A DNA stretch of 64,000 nucleotides from Luteimonas aquatica. GTDB taxonomy: Bacteria; Pseudomonadota; Gammaproteobacteria; Xanthomonadales; Xanthomonadaceae. Shown in pieces: positions 53,489 through 63,289 of this stretch. A program made the position numbers and the translations under genes. Each line of letters opens with the position of its first letter. The stretch's first letter is position 1. Under the pieces are notes generated by a model. The model was not told where the DNA came from. It was given only the letters and a program-made list of their open reading frames with translations, and did no database searches. The stretch is taken from contig NZ_JALBFU010000003.1 of the NCBI RefSeq assembly GCF_022662575.1, positions 248,879 to 312,878 of the forward strand. Direction: 5' to 3'.

Positions 53489-56218
53489 ATGGAATTCGTA
53501 GATCACCCGCGCGTCGCGTATACGCTGTTTGATGGGCCGTATTTCGAGAATATCGACCGCTACGCGCCGGACCCCAAATACCGGGACGCCGTCAGGGCGG
53601 TGCTGCCGGAAGACTGGAAGGTGCAGCCGCGCGGATTCTGGACGCACTGCTATGCGCCGGACGCCGAGTTCATCGCGCACGGCTGGAAGATCCACGTTTC
53701 GAGCAGGACCGAGAACGCGATCGAAACGCTGAGACTGGTCGCGGCCGAAGCGGCGGCGCTGAGCGTCAACTTCAAGTTCTGCTCCGACCGCCGCATGCTC
53801 AGGCTCTCGCTCAACAAGAACGCCTCGCGCTCGCAGGCCGGTAAATTCATCGCCCTGTTCCCGCGCAGCCAAGCCGAGTTCGAGCAGCTGATCGAGCGCG
53901 TGCACGCCGTCACCCGGCATCTCGACGGGCCCTACGTGCTCACCGATCGGCCCTATCGCGACAGCGAGGTGGTCTACTACCGCTACGGCGAGCACCGCGG
54001 CGAGCCCCGCCTGAACCAGTACGGCCAGCGCGTGCGAGGCTATCGGCTGGACGACGGGAGCTGGCACGCCGACACCCGCGAACCGCGGTTCCGCCTGCCG
54101 CCGGGCGTGCAGGATCCTTTCAGCGCCGAACAGGAAGTACTGCCGCCCGGGGACGACGGCGTCCTGCTCAAGGGCAGGTACCGCATCAGGCAGGCGCTCA
54201 AGTTCAACGCGAACGGCGGCGTGTACCGCGGCGTGGACGAGACGACCGGCGCGCAAGTGGTCATCCGCGAGGAACGCGGCGCGCTCGGCGCCCTCGAACA
54301 GACCAGCACGGAGCATGGCGGAGGCTACTCGCTGCACAAGGAGGCGCGGATCCTGCAGCGCCTGGCCGGCACCGGCTGCGCGCCGGGGTTCGTCGACCTG
54401 TTCCAGGAATGGCGGCACTGGTTCCTGGTGCAGGAATACGTCGGCGCGCAGACGCTCTGGGGCGACGCGATCGGCTACTACCTGGGACGCGCGGGGCGCA
54501 CCTCGGCCGAGGCCTTCGAGTCCTTGCGCGCCTCGGCGATCAAGCTCGCCACCAGCCTGCAGGCCGTGCATGCCGCCGGCGTGGTGCTGCGCGACCTGAC
54601 CCGCACCAATGTGCTGGTGACCGCATCCGGCGACATCAAATTCATCGACTTCGAGTTCTCCCACGAGATCGACGACGCGGGACCTTGGATCCCCGGCGGA
54701 ACGTCCGGATACGCGGCACCGGAGCAGATCGCCAACCAGGTGCCGTCCCCGCCGGACGACCACTATGCCCTGGGCGTACTCATTCTCGACATGCTGACCT
54801 TCAGCGCCTCGGGCTTCGACCTCAACCGCGAAGGCCTGTACGGGCGGCTCAGGCAGAACATCGAGGACCTGCACCTGCCCCGGGAGCTGACCGACATCGT
54901 CGTCGGCCTGACCGAGCACGATCCCGCCAAGCGCTGGGACCTGCAGCGGGCCATCACCGCCCTGGAAGCCATCGCGGCGCCGCCGGCGCGGCCGCTGTTC
55001 CACATCGGCTCGGACATTCCGGAGATCGCGCCGCCCAGCGCTTCGCTCAAGGCCGAGCTGGCGCGGATGGTCGAGCAGATCGGCGAGTATCTGGACGCCA
55101 GCGCCGACTTCGGCAGGAACGACCGGCTCTGGCCGGCCTCGACCGAGGTCTTCACCACCAACCCCGTCAATATCACGCACGGCGCCGCGGGGCCGGCGTT
55201 CTTCCAGTTGCAGGTCCGCGGCGCAGTCGATCCGGCGGTGCTGGACTGGATCGACGCCCGTGCGCGCGCGCGCGACTGCCCGCCGGGCCTCTATTCCGGC
55301 CTGGCGGGCGTGGCCCTGCTGATGTCGGCCGCCGGGCGCCCGGATCGCGCCGAAGCCCTGATCCGCGAGAGCAACGTGCCCGAAATGGTGTACGAGGCGC
55401 CCGGCCTCTATTACGGCGCGGCCGGCTGGGGGTTCGCCAACCTGCATCTGTGGCGCGACTCCGGCAAGGCACGGTATCTGGAGCAGGCGTGCGAGGTCGC
55501 GGACTGGCTGCTGCGGACCGGCACCGAATCCGACGCGGGCCTGCATTGGTCGATGCAGGGGATCGTGTCCCTGGGCCTGGGCGAAGGACAGGCCGGCATC
55601 GCCTTGTTCCTGACCTATCTCGCGGCCGCGACGGACGAGCCGCGCTATCTGCAGGCGGCGGTGCGCGCCCTGGATTTCGACCTCGCGCACGGCGACGAGT
55701 ACGGCGGCCTGCTGCTGTGGCAACCCACGGTCGACGCCCGCCCGGGCGATCCCCGGTCGCCGCATACCTGGTACGGCTCCTCCGGCATCGGCTCGGCCTG
55801 CCTGCGCTGCCACGCCGCGACCGGCGAGAGCCGGTTCCTGGAAGCCGCGCAGCGCTGCGCGCTCAGCGTCGCCTCGCGCTTCACCAACAAGATCTGGCAG
55901 TTCGAAGGCGCCTCCGGCTTCGGCGAGTTCCTGCTCGACATCGCGCAGTTCACCGGCGACGAGCGCTACTCGCGGATCGCCTACTACCAGTCCGAAATAC
56001 TCCTTCCGCACCGCATCGCAATGCCGAAGGGCGTGGCGTTCGCCGGCAGCGACCATTTCCGCATCTGCTGCGAATACAGCGAGGGCTCTTCCGGCATCGG
56101 CCTGTTCGTCGACCGCCTGCTGCACGGCAAGCAGCGCCTGCTGATGCTGGATGCGCTGCTGGCGCCCAAGGCGCGCGGGCTCGAGGAAGAAGGCGCACGC
56201 GCGGCGGCCCTCGCCTGA
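53489..56218 (+). CDS. class III lanthionine synthetase LanKC
   Basis: A 909-aa three-domain enzyme: N-terminal lyase-like region (about 1-220), Ser/Thr-kinase-like domain (about 230-520) and LanC-like cyclase (about 590-900). The kinase keeps the catalytic loop RDLTRTN (D369, N374) and metal Asp D387 in IDFEFS. The position of the ATP-anchoring Lys reads VVIREERG, with R260. The cyclase lacks the CHG zinc ligands (GAAGWGFANL, YGSSGIGSACL, EGSSGIGLF), as in class III enzymes. GAAAGGA precedes the ATG. An ABC exporter follows 10 nt later, which points to a dedicated lanthipeptide operon. Confidence 0.93.
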   Translation: MEFVDHPRVAYTLFDGPYFENIDRYAPDPKYRDAVRAVLPEDWKVQPRGFWTHCYAPDAEFIAHGWKIHVSSRTENAIETLRLVAAEAAALSVNFKFCSDRRMLRLSLNKNASRSQAGKFIALFPRSQAEFEQLIERVHAVTRHLDGPYVLTDRPYRDSEVVYYRYGEHRGEPRLNQYGQRVRGYRLDDGSWHADTREPRFRLPPGVQDPFSAEQEVLPPGDDGVLLKGRYRIRQALKFNANGGVYRGVDETTGAQVVIREERGALGALEQTSTEHGGGYSLHKEARILQRLAGTGCAPGFVDLFQEWRHWFLVQEYVGAQTLWGDAIGYYLGRAGRTSAEAFESLRASAIKLATSLQAVHAAGVVLRDLTRTNVLVTASGDIKFIDFEFSHEIDDAGPWIPGGTSGYAAPEQIANQVPSPPDDHYALGVLILDMLTFSASGFDLNREGLYGRLRQNIEDLHLPRELTDIVVGLTEHDPAKRWDLQRAITALEAIAAPPARPLFHIGSDIPEIAPPSASLKAELARMVEQIGEYLDASADFGRNDRLWPASTEVFTTNPVNITHGAAGPAFFQLQVRGAVDPAVLDWIDARARARDCPPGLYSGLAGVALLMSAAGRPDRAEALIRESNVPEMVYEAPGLYYGAAGWGFANLHLWRDSGKARYLEQACEVADWLLRTGTESDAGLHWSMQGIVSLGLGEGQAGIALFLTYLAAATDEPRYLQAAVRALDFDLAHGDEYGGLLLWQPTVDARPGDPRSPHTWYGSSGIGSACLRCHAATGESRFLEAAQRCALSVASRFTNKIWQFEGASGFGEFLLDIAQFTGDERYSRIAYYQSEILLPHRIAMPKGVAFAGSDHFRICCEYSEGSSGIGLFVDRLLHGKQRLLMLDALLAPKARGLEEEGARAAALA

Positions 56219-56228
56219 CCGCCGGGTC

Positions 56229-58058
56229 ATGACGCAACGACCGCCCCCGAAGCCCGCGGCAGACGGCATGGCGCGCCGCCTGCTGCGCATCGCCGCCTAC
56301 GCGCGGCCGTATCGCTGGCGCATCGTGCTCGGGACGCTGTTGGTGCTGCTGGGCACCGCATCGATCCTCGCGTTTCCGCTGGCCGTCGCGGCGGTGGTCG
56401 ATGCGGCATCGAACAAGGCCGACCTCGGCAAGCTGCACCTGCTCGCCGCCGGCATCCTGCTGCTGTTCGTGGTGCGCGCGGCGATCGCCGCGGTCGGCGG
56501 CTACCTGCTCGACGTGGTCGGCGAGCGCCTGGTGCTGGACCTGCGTCATGACCTGTTCGCGCACCTGATGCGGCTGGACCTGGACTTCTTCCATCGGGAG
56601 AAGGTCGGCGACCTGTCCTCGCGGCTGAGCACCGACACCGCCGCCATCCGCAACGCCGTCACCGAGACCACCGTCAGCGTGCTGAACCAGCTGTCGATGC
56701 TGGTCGGATCGGCGCTGATGATGGCGTTCCTCAACTGGCGGCTGACGCTGATCATCCTGCTGCTGGCGCCGACCACCACCGCGCTGTCCCGGCATTTCGG
56801 CCGGATCATGGAGGCCGCGTCCAAGCGCGTCCAGGAGCAGCGCGCGGCGGTCTCGTCGGTCGCGCAGGAATCGATCTCCGGCATCGCCGTGGTCAAGGTG
56901 CTGTCGCGCTCCGAGCACGAGATCGACCGCTACAGCGGCTCCCTCGCCCGCCTGCTCGCCAGCTCGCTCGGGTCGATCCGGATCAGCACCTGGTTCCGCA
57001 CCCATCTCTATCTGCTCACCTCGCTGACCACGGTCGCCATCTTCTGGTACGGCGGCCTGCAGATCTACTCCGGACGCATCTCCGCCGGACAGCTGGTCGC
57101 CTTCCTGTTCTACGCCCAGAACATCAGCCAGGCCTTCGCCGCCTTCGCCCAGCTCTACAGCAACCTGAGCCAGGCGGCGGGCGCCTCGACGCGGGTCTTC
57201 GAACTGATGGCGCTGACGCCGTCGATCGAGACCAACGCCGACGCCGCGGAGCCGCCGCGCAGCGTCGGCCGCGTGCGCTTCGAGGACATCGGTTTCTGGC
57301 ACGTCCCGGGCAGGCCGATCCTGGAGCGCTTCAACCTGGCGGTGACCAGCGGCGAGATCGTGATCCTGTCCGGCGAAAGCGGCTGCGGCAAGACCACCGC
57401 GGTGCAGCTGCTGCCGCGCCTGTTCGATCCCTGCGCGGGACGGATACTGGTCGATGGCCACGATATCCGCGAAGTGCCGCTGCGTTGGCTGCGCGAGCAG
57501 GTCGCCCTGGTCTCGCAGGACGCGTTCCTGTTCGGCGGCACGGTGCTGGAGAACATCCGCTACGGCCGGCTGGACGCCAGCGACGAGGAAGTCGAGCAGG
57601 CCGCGCGCGCGGCGTCGGCGCACGAGTTCATCGCGACGATGCCGCAGGGCTACGACAGCGAAGTCGGCGAGCGCGGCGTGCGGATCAGCGGCGGCCAGCG
57701 GCAGCGGCTGGCGCTGGCGCGGGCCTTCCTGCGCCGCGCGCCGATCCTGGTGCTGGACGAGGCCACCTCGGGCGTCGACAGCGCCACCGAGGAGAAGATC
57801 CACGAGACCGTCTACCGCTGGTGCAAGCGCGAAGGCATCACCGCCCTGATCGTCGCGCACCGCTCCGCCGCCCTGCGCCTGGCGGACCGCATCGTGGTGA
57901 TGGAGCGAGGCGGGATCGTCCGGGAAGACATCCCGGACACTTCGTTCCCGTCCGACGCCTCTTCCTTCGGGCAGGTGCGCAACCACCCGGCCCGCCCTGC
58001 TGCGCGCAAGGAGTTCGCCGCCGCCGAAGCGATGCGCCTGGATAAGGCCGCGCCATAG
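56229..58058 (+). CDS. ABC exporter (membrane plus ATPase) of the class III lanthipeptide locus
   Basis: A 609-aa half-transporter: six-helix ABC membrane domain (about 20-330), then an ATPase with Walker A LSGESGCGKTTAVQLL, signature ISGGQRQRLALARAFLR and Walker B ILVLDEATSGVD. There is no N-terminal C39 peptidase, so it does not cleave a leader itself. Starting 10 nt after LanKC, it is the likely exporter of the modified peptide; self-protection is an alternative. The final 45 residues are low-complexity. Confidence 0.92.
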   Translation: MTQRPPPKPAADGMARRLLRIAAYARPYRWRIVLGTLLVLLGTASILAFPLAVAAVVDAASNKADLGKLHLLAAGILLLFVVRAAIAAVGGYLLDVVGERLVLDLRHDLFAHLMRLDLDFFHREKVGDLSSRLSTDTAAIRNAVTETTVSVLNQLSMLVGSALMMAFLNWRLTLIILLLAPTTTALSRHFGRIMEAASKRVQEQRAAVSSVAQESISGIAVVKVLSRSEHEIDRYSGSLARLLASSLGSIRISTWFRTHLYLLTSLTTVAIFWYGGLQIYSGRISAGQLVAFLFYAQNISQAFAAFAQLYSNLSQAAGASTRVFELMALTPSIETNADAAEPPRSVGRVRFEDIGFWHVPGRPILERFNLAVTSGEIVILSGESGCGKTTAVQLLPRLFDPCAGRILVDGHDIREVPLRWLREQVALVSQDAFLFGGTVLENIRYGRLDASDEEVEQAARAASAHEFIATMPQGYDSEVGERGVRISGGQRQRLALARAFLRRAPILVLDEATSGVDSATEEKIHETVYRWCKREGITALIVAHRSAALRLADRIVVMERGGIVREDIPDTSFPSDASSFGQVRNHPARPAARKEFAAAEAMRLDKAAP

Positions 58059-58290
58059 CGCTCGGCCAGGGGCTGGCGTCCAGGTAGCCGTCGATCCCCG
58101 CAGCGGCCTCCGCCCCCGGGCGGCCTGCCAGGCGAACAATGCCGACGATCCCTGCCGGGCGTGGATAATGCCCGCTCCAACCGGAGCCGGCCGCATCCAC
58201 ATCGGGCAGAATCCGGTCGCTGCCGCGCCGGGCCGGTGAACGGATCGCGCCGCGGCGCGTGAATCCCCCAACCGTCGACAGGAAGCACGC

Positions 58291-59265
58291 GTGACCTCTC
58301 GCCCCGCCCCGATTTCCGCCGTACGGCAGACACTCGATACCGAGCCGCAATCCATCGACGCGCCACTGTCGATCGCCGCCGCGTTCCTCGTGCTGACCAT
58401 CAAGGAAGACGAAGCCTCGCTGGCCACGGTGCGCTCGGTGCTGGGCGGCACGGACGATCTGATCAAGAACGTCGCGGTCCGCGACATCGGCCGGACGTTC
58501 ACCTGCAACGTCGGCATCGCGCACCGGGCCTGGAGTCCGCTGACCGGCAAGCCCCTGCCGAAGGAGCTGGCTCCCTTCAGGGAAATCCAGGGCGCCAGGC
58601 ACACCGCCGTCTCCACGCCCGGCGACCTGCTCTACCACATCCGCGCCGCATCGATGGACCTGATCGTCGAATTCGAGAGGATGCTGCTGGAGGCCTTCGG
58701 CGACGCGGTCGTGCCGGTGGACGACGTCGCCGGCTTCCGCTTCTTCGACGGCCGCGACCTGCTCGACTTCGTCGACGGCACCGCCAACCCGGACGGACTC
58801 GCCCTGCCCGACGCCACCCTCGTCGGCGACGAGGACCCGGACTACGCCGGCGGCAGCTATGTGGTGATCCAGAAGTACCTGCACGACATGGCCGCATGGC
58901 GCGCCCTGGCGCCGGAAGCGCAGGAGCGCATCATCGGGCGCACGAAGTACGACAACACCGAGCTGCCCGACGCGCCGGCGCCCGAACAGAAATCGCACAA
59001 GACCCTCTGCACGATCGCCGATGCGCAGGGCGAATACGACATCCTGCGCGACAACATGCCCTTCGCCAGCCCGGGCCGCGGCGAATACGGCACCTACTTC
59101 ATCGGCTACTCGCGGCGCCTGTGGGTGATCGAGAAGATGCTCGAACGCATGTTCATCGGAGACCCGCCGCCGCTGCACGACCGGATCCTCGACTTCTCCA
59201 GGGCGATCACCGGCGTAGTGTTCTTCGCGCCCGCGCGCAAGTTCCTGGCCGGCCTTGGGGATTGA
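58291..59265 (+). CDS. DyP-type peroxidase
   Basis: Heme peroxidase of 324 aa. The distal-side motif FVDGTANPDG (D162, G163, T164) is intact. H236 in EQKSHKTL is the likely heme-ligand His, and an Arg follows in GYSRRLWVIE. The length and lack of a signal peptide fit cytoplasmic type B (YfeX-like) enzymes. It starts at a GTG preceded by AGGAAG. It lies 232 nt after the lanthipeptide exporter; whether it acts on that peptide or is an unrelated stress enzyme cannot be told. Confidence 0.93.
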   Translation: MTSRPAPISAVRQTLDTEPQSIDAPLSIAAAFLVLTIKEDEASLATVRSVLGGTDDLIKNVAVRDIGRTFTCNVGIAHRAWSPLTGKPLPKELAPFREIQGARHTAVSTPGDLLYHIRAASMDLIVEFERMLLEAFGDAVVPVDDVAGFRFFDGRDLLDFVDGTANPDGLALPDATLVGDEDPDYAGGSYVVIQKYLHDMAAWRALAPEAQERIIGRTKYDNTELPDAPAPEQKSHKTLCTIADAQGEYDILRDNMPFASPGRGEYGTYFIGYSRRLWVIEKMLERMFIGDPPPLHDRILDFSRAITGVVFFAPARKFLAGLGD

Positions 59266-59536
59266 TCCGGATCGCGCGATCGGCGCCGCGGCATATGTGG
59301 GCGCAACGCTTGTCCCGCATAGGAAGGGCCTTGTGTGATCGAGTTCACTTTAGCGGCTAGCGACACCATTGCCCGGTAAAGGTTCAATCTGCTACTTCCG
59401 GGCGCTCCTGCGGCGATAATAGGCCAGTGCAGCGCTGCCATCGCCGCGCTCGACAGCCGCCTATAGAAGTATGGCGTATGCTCGCTGACAGGGGGGCGCC
59501 CCATGGGCGCTAGGCCGCGAAACTGGCCAAGGAGCA
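59266..59536. other. intergenic junction before the TerB/BrxD module
   Basis: A 271-nt stretch where base composition drops and stays lower to the end of the window, suggesting separate origin of the module to the right. GATAAT (about 59416) and TATAGA (about 59462) are possible -10 elements. No repeat or att-like sequence was recognised. Confidence 0.4.
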
Positions 59537-61987
59537 ATGGAAGTGGCAAAGCGTTCGTCTGGTATTGGGGTCGTTCTGTGGCTTTTATTCGGCGCACTGC
59601 TTCTGATCCTGGTGGCGCCCCTGGAGGTCTGGATTGGACTGGCCGTGCTCGGCTTGCTGGGCTGGATCGGGTATCTGGTCATCCGCTTTCTCGTCGACTA
59701 CGCCAGCGCGCCCAAGGCCCATCCATCCCAGCCACAAGAACAACACGAACCGACGCTGGCGGAACTTATCGCACAGCGTTCACCTCCTACCCCCACCCGG
59801 ACGCCGGTAATAGCGGCGGCACCGACTCAACCCGCTAACTCAAGGCCGGCGGCCGCACCCCCATCCCTGCCTCCGTCCCGCTCGCAGGAGACGGAAGAGT
59901 TCTACGCCGCCCCCGCAAGCGCACAGCGCCCTTTGTCTCATACCCTCCCTGAGCTTCCCTCGGGCTTCGGGGAAGGACGCTGGGTTCCACGCGGAGAACA
60001 TGTGCGGGTAGCCGGCGTGGATCTGATCGGGGGCATGATCTATGTGGGTTCGCGGCTGAAAGCCCCCGCTGGCGGCGTCGACCCTTGCCTCATCAATGGC
60101 CACCTCACAGTGGCGAAGGTGGGCAATTACCGCCAGCGCCAGATGGGCTATTGGCCAAGCTATTCGGAGGCCAGCGCGAATGAGCGGCGCGCCTACCTGT
60201 CCTGGCTGTCAGAAGGGCGCACTCACCCTGACTGTGACATTGGCTATGTCTTCCTGTTCTTCTATGGCCTGGAACGACGGATCATCGTCGATGCGCACGA
60301 TCCCGCGACCAAGGCCGATTGGCCGGCGATCGCCATCGAGCTTCGGCGACTGCTTGCGATCTACGGAGATAAGTCGAATTCGTTTAAGCGCTACGCCAGC
60401 GAGCTACTGAGCTGGGTCGAACTTGGCCAGACTTCCGGCCCGCTCTACGAGCAGCCTATCCCCGACTTTCCCAGGACCTACGAGCTCCCTCCATATGTGC
60501 GCCTGGCACTCGGCCAGGCTTCACTGGCGAGAGCTCCCCTACCGGCTCATCTGGCGCTGGCATGGCTGCGGTTGAGCCCGGAGATACAGCTACGCACGGC
60601 CGCCACTCGCTGCCCCAGCGAATTCGAGCGCCTGTTCGTCCAGCGTTATCACGAAGTTATGGGGGCGGGGCTCGTCTTGCCCAAGAACCGGACCAAACTG
60701 AAGTTCACCTACCAGGCCGCCTCATCCGGTTTGCGCGGGGCCAACATCTCCCTGACCTTCGGTGACACGCCGGATGTCACAGCTCTCACCGCTCCCATCC
60801 AGAAGCTGGCCGAAATCGCCAACCAGTGCACCGACGACCTTGGGGCTTACAGCCGGCTCGTCGGAAAAGACCCTGACGCTGCCAGTGGCCTGGAGGGACT
60901 GTTGCTGCTGCCTGCCAGCCTATGGCCGGCTCCCACTCAAGCGCGCCTGCGGGGGCTCACCGATCAGATGCGTGAGGGGCGCCTGTCGCTGTCTCTGCGA
61001 AAGCTGCTGGACACTCTCGATGCAGGGAAAGGCCCGATCAACCGCGATCGCGTGCGGGCGCTGGCACGAGCACTGGAGGGCGCCGAGATCGGCTTCGAAC
61101 CGCATGTGCTGGCCGGTGCCCGGGCTCCCGGGGAGGCCGATATCGTGGTGCTCTTCGCTCAGCCGATGACGGAAGCCATGGCCGGAGCTGGCTCCCACTA
61201 CCAGACGGCCGCACTCACGCTACAGCTGGCCTCGGCCATGGCCCAGGCCGATGGCGACTTCAACGAACGAGAAATCGCCCACTTGCGCACCGAGATCGAT
61301 GCTTGGTCGCACCTGATGCCGGCGGAACGTCGACGGCTGCAGGCGCACCTGCAATGGCTGACCGGCTCGCCGCCCACACTGACGGGCATGAAGAAAAAGC
61401 TGGAACCCTTGCCGATCTCGGCCCGAGAAGCGCTTGCCGCATCCATGGTCACACTGGCCCAATCCGACGGCTTCGTCTCGCCGGAAGAGGTCAAGTTCCT
61501 TGAGAAGGTCTACAAGGCACTAGGGGTCGAGCCAAAGCGGGTCTTTAGTGATGTCCATGCTGCCGGTGCCGGCGGTGCGCCGGTGTCCACTGCCCAAGCC
61601 GAGAAGCAGGGCTTTCGACTGGATACCGCCCGCATTGCCGCCTTGCAAGAAGACACCGCCCGCGTCTCTGAGTTGCTCTCGAAGATCTTTATTGAAGAAG
61701 CCGTAGCCGCTCCGCCATCTGTGGCTGCTGAGCCCGAACCAACCCCGGAGGCGTCCGCCCCGCTCGGCCTGGATGAAAACCACGCGGCACTACTACGCCT
61801 GTTGCTATCGCGTCCGGAATGGACACGGGCGGAGTTGGAGGACGCGGCCGCCGACCTGGATCTGATGCTCGACGGCGCTTTGGAACAGATAAATGAGGCG
61901 GCTTTCGATGCCTTCGATGAGCCGCTGTGCGAAGGCGACGACCCTGTTGCTGTGAATACCGAACTCTTAGAGAAAATTGAAGCATGA
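59537..61987 (+). CDS. TerB_N / TerB / TerB_C multidomain protein
   Basis: An 816-aa protein with N-terminal hydrophobic helices (about 9-50), a Pro-rich linker, a TerB_N domain (about 140-350) and a central helical region. A TerB-type acidic helical domain follows (AMAQADGDFNEREIAHLRTE near 570, LAQSDGFVSPEEVKFLEKV near 645) with a TerB_C domain at the end (LDENHAALLRLLLSRPEWTR onward). TerB domains are metal-binding helical units found in stress and phage-defence systems. The ATG at 59537 lies only 2 nt from GGAG, and a GTG at 59543 is better spaced. It overlaps the next gene by ATGA. Confidence 0.85.
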   Translation: MEVAKRSSGIGVVLWLLFGALLLILVAPLEVWIGLAVLGLLGWIGYLVIRFLVDYASAPKAHPSQPQEQHEPTLAELIAQRSPPTPTRTPVIAAAPTQPANSRPAAAPPSLPPSRSQETEEFYAAPASAQRPLSHTLPELPSGFGEGRWVPRGEHVRVAGVDLIGGMIYVGSRLKAPAGGVDPCLINGHLTVAKVGNYRQRQMGYWPSYSEASANERRAYLSWLSEGRTHPDCDIGYVFLFFYGLERRIIVDAHDPATKADWPAIAIELRRLLAIYGDKSNSFKRYASELLSWVELGQTSGPLYEQPIPDFPRTYELPPYVRLALGQASLARAPLPAHLALAWLRLSPEIQLRTAATRCPSEFERLFVQRYHEVMGAGLVLPKNRTKLKFTYQAASSGLRGANISLTFGDTPDVTALTAPIQKLAEIANQCTDDLGAYSRLVGKDPDAASGLEGLLLLPASLWPAPTQARLRGLTDQMREGRLSLSLRKLLDTLDAGKGPINRDRVRALARALEGAEIGFEPHVLAGARAPGEADIVVLFAQPMTEAMAGAGSHYQTAALTLQLASAMAQADGDFNEREIAHLRTEIDAWSHLMPAERRRLQAHLQWLTGSPPTLTGMKKKLEPLPISAREALAASMVTLAQSDGFVSPEEVKFLEKVYKALGVEPKRVFSDVHAAGAGGAPVSTAQAEKQGFRLDTARIAALQEDTARVSELLSKIFIEEAVAAPPSVAAEPEPTPEASAPLGLDENHAALLRLLLSRPEWTRAELEDAAADLDLMLDGALEQINEAAFDAFDEPLCEGDDPVAVNTELLEKIEA

Positions 61988-63282
61988 CCACGCCAATTCG
62001 TCCCAAAGACCGCGATACCGTCATCCAATCCTTGCGTGCCGGCGTGGTTCCCCGCGCGGGGCAACATTTGATCCAGGTCGCTCGCGGCCGCGAAATTGAA
62101 GCGCTGGTCGCGGATATTGACCGCGTCGCCGATGGCGGTTCGTCGTTTCGCTTCGTGATTGGCGAGTATGGCGCCGGCAAGACCTTTTTCCTGAACCTGA
62201 TCCGCGCGATCGCGATGGAGCGAAAGCTGGTGGTGGCCAGCGCAGACCTCAATCCTGATCGTCGGCTCCACGCTTCCGGAGGCCAAGCCCGCTCGCTGTA
62301 TGCCGAGCTCATGCGCAACCTGTCCACTCGGACCAAGCCTGAAGGCGGTGCGTTGGCCGGGGTGGTGGAGAAGTTCATCGCGACCGCCAAGTCCGAGGCT
62401 AAGGCGCAAAGCAGCGCGACCGAGCAGGTCATCCGCTCCAAACTCGAACAGCTCTCCGAGCTCGTCAACGGCTATGACTTCGCTGAAGTTATCGCCGCCT
62501 ACTGCCGGGGTTCTGAGGAAGGCAATGAGCAACTGAAATCCGACGCGATCCGCTGGTTGCGCGGCGAATTCTCCACCCGGACCGATGCTCGCGCCGCGCT
62601 GGGCGTGAGGAGCATTGTCGACGACGCCTCCGTCTACGATCAGCTCAAGCTGGCGGCTCGCTTCGTGCGCTTGGCCGGCTACTCGGGATTGTTCGTGTGT
62701 CTGGACGAACTGGTCAATATTTATAAGCTATCCAATACGCAGGCCCGTAGCTCAAACTACGAGCAGATCCTACGCATGCTCAATGATTCGCTTCAGGGCA
62801 CAGCCGTGGGGCTAGGCTTCGTTCTGGGGGGCACCCCCGAATTCCTGATGGATCCGCGCCGCGGCGTTTACAGCTACTCCGCGCTGCAAAGCCGCCTGGC
62901 ACAGAACGCCTTCGCAACCGGCGAGCTGGTCGACTACACGGGACCGGTCTTGCGCCTGTCGAGCCTGACCCTTGAGGATTTCTACCTGCTGCTGGGCAAG
63001 ATCCGCCATGTTTATGCCGGCGGCGACAGCGCGCGCTATCTGCTCCCCGACCCCGCCATCGCCACCTTCATGGAGCACTGCGCCAATCGCATCGGCGACA
63101 GCTTCTTCCGCACCCCTCGCACCACGATCACTTCCTTCATCAATCTGCTCGCCGTCCTGGAGCAGAACCCGGGCACGGAGTGGCAGAACCTGATCGGTGA
63201 GGTCACGGTTGAAGCCGATCACGGCGGCGACAGCGATCTATCGGTCGATCCGGACGACGAGTTGGCGTCGTTCAAGCTCTAA
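61984..63282 (+). CDS. BrxD-like P-loop ATPase (DUF2791 family)
   Basis: A 432-aa ATPase with Walker A GEYGAGKTFFLNLI (near residue 60) and Walker B LFVCLDELVNIYKL (near residue 240). The conserved GLGFVLGGTPEFLMDPRRGV lies in the middle and RTPRTTITSFINLLAVLE in the C-terminal part. It matches the short DUF2791 group to which BREX type 2 BrxD belongs. The start overlaps the TerB-protein stop (ATGA) and the helicase starts 7 nt after its stop, so the three act as one unit. None of the other BREX genes (brxC, pglX, pglZ) is in view. Confidence 0.9.
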   Translation: MTTPIRPKDRDTVIQSLRAGVVPRAGQHLIQVARGREIEALVADIDRVADGGSSFRFVIGEYGAGKTFFLNLIRAIAMERKLVVASADLNPDRRLHASGGQARSLYAELMRNLSTRTKPEGGALAGVVEKFIATAKSEAKAQSSATEQVIRSKLEQLSELVNGYDFAEVIAAYCRGSEEGNEQLKSDAIRWLRGEFSTRTDARAALGVRSIVDDASVYDQLKLAARFVRLAGYSGLFVCLDELVNIYKLSNTQARSSNYEQILRMLNDSLQGTAVGLGFVLGGTPEFLMDPRRGVYSYSALQSRLAQNAFATGELVDYTGPVLRLSSLTLEDFYLLLGKIRHVYAGGDSARYLLPDPAIATFMEHCANRIGDSFFRTPRTTITSFINLLAVLEQNPGTEWQNLIGEVTVEADHGGDSDLSVDPDDELASFKL

Positions 63283-63289
63283 CCCGGCG

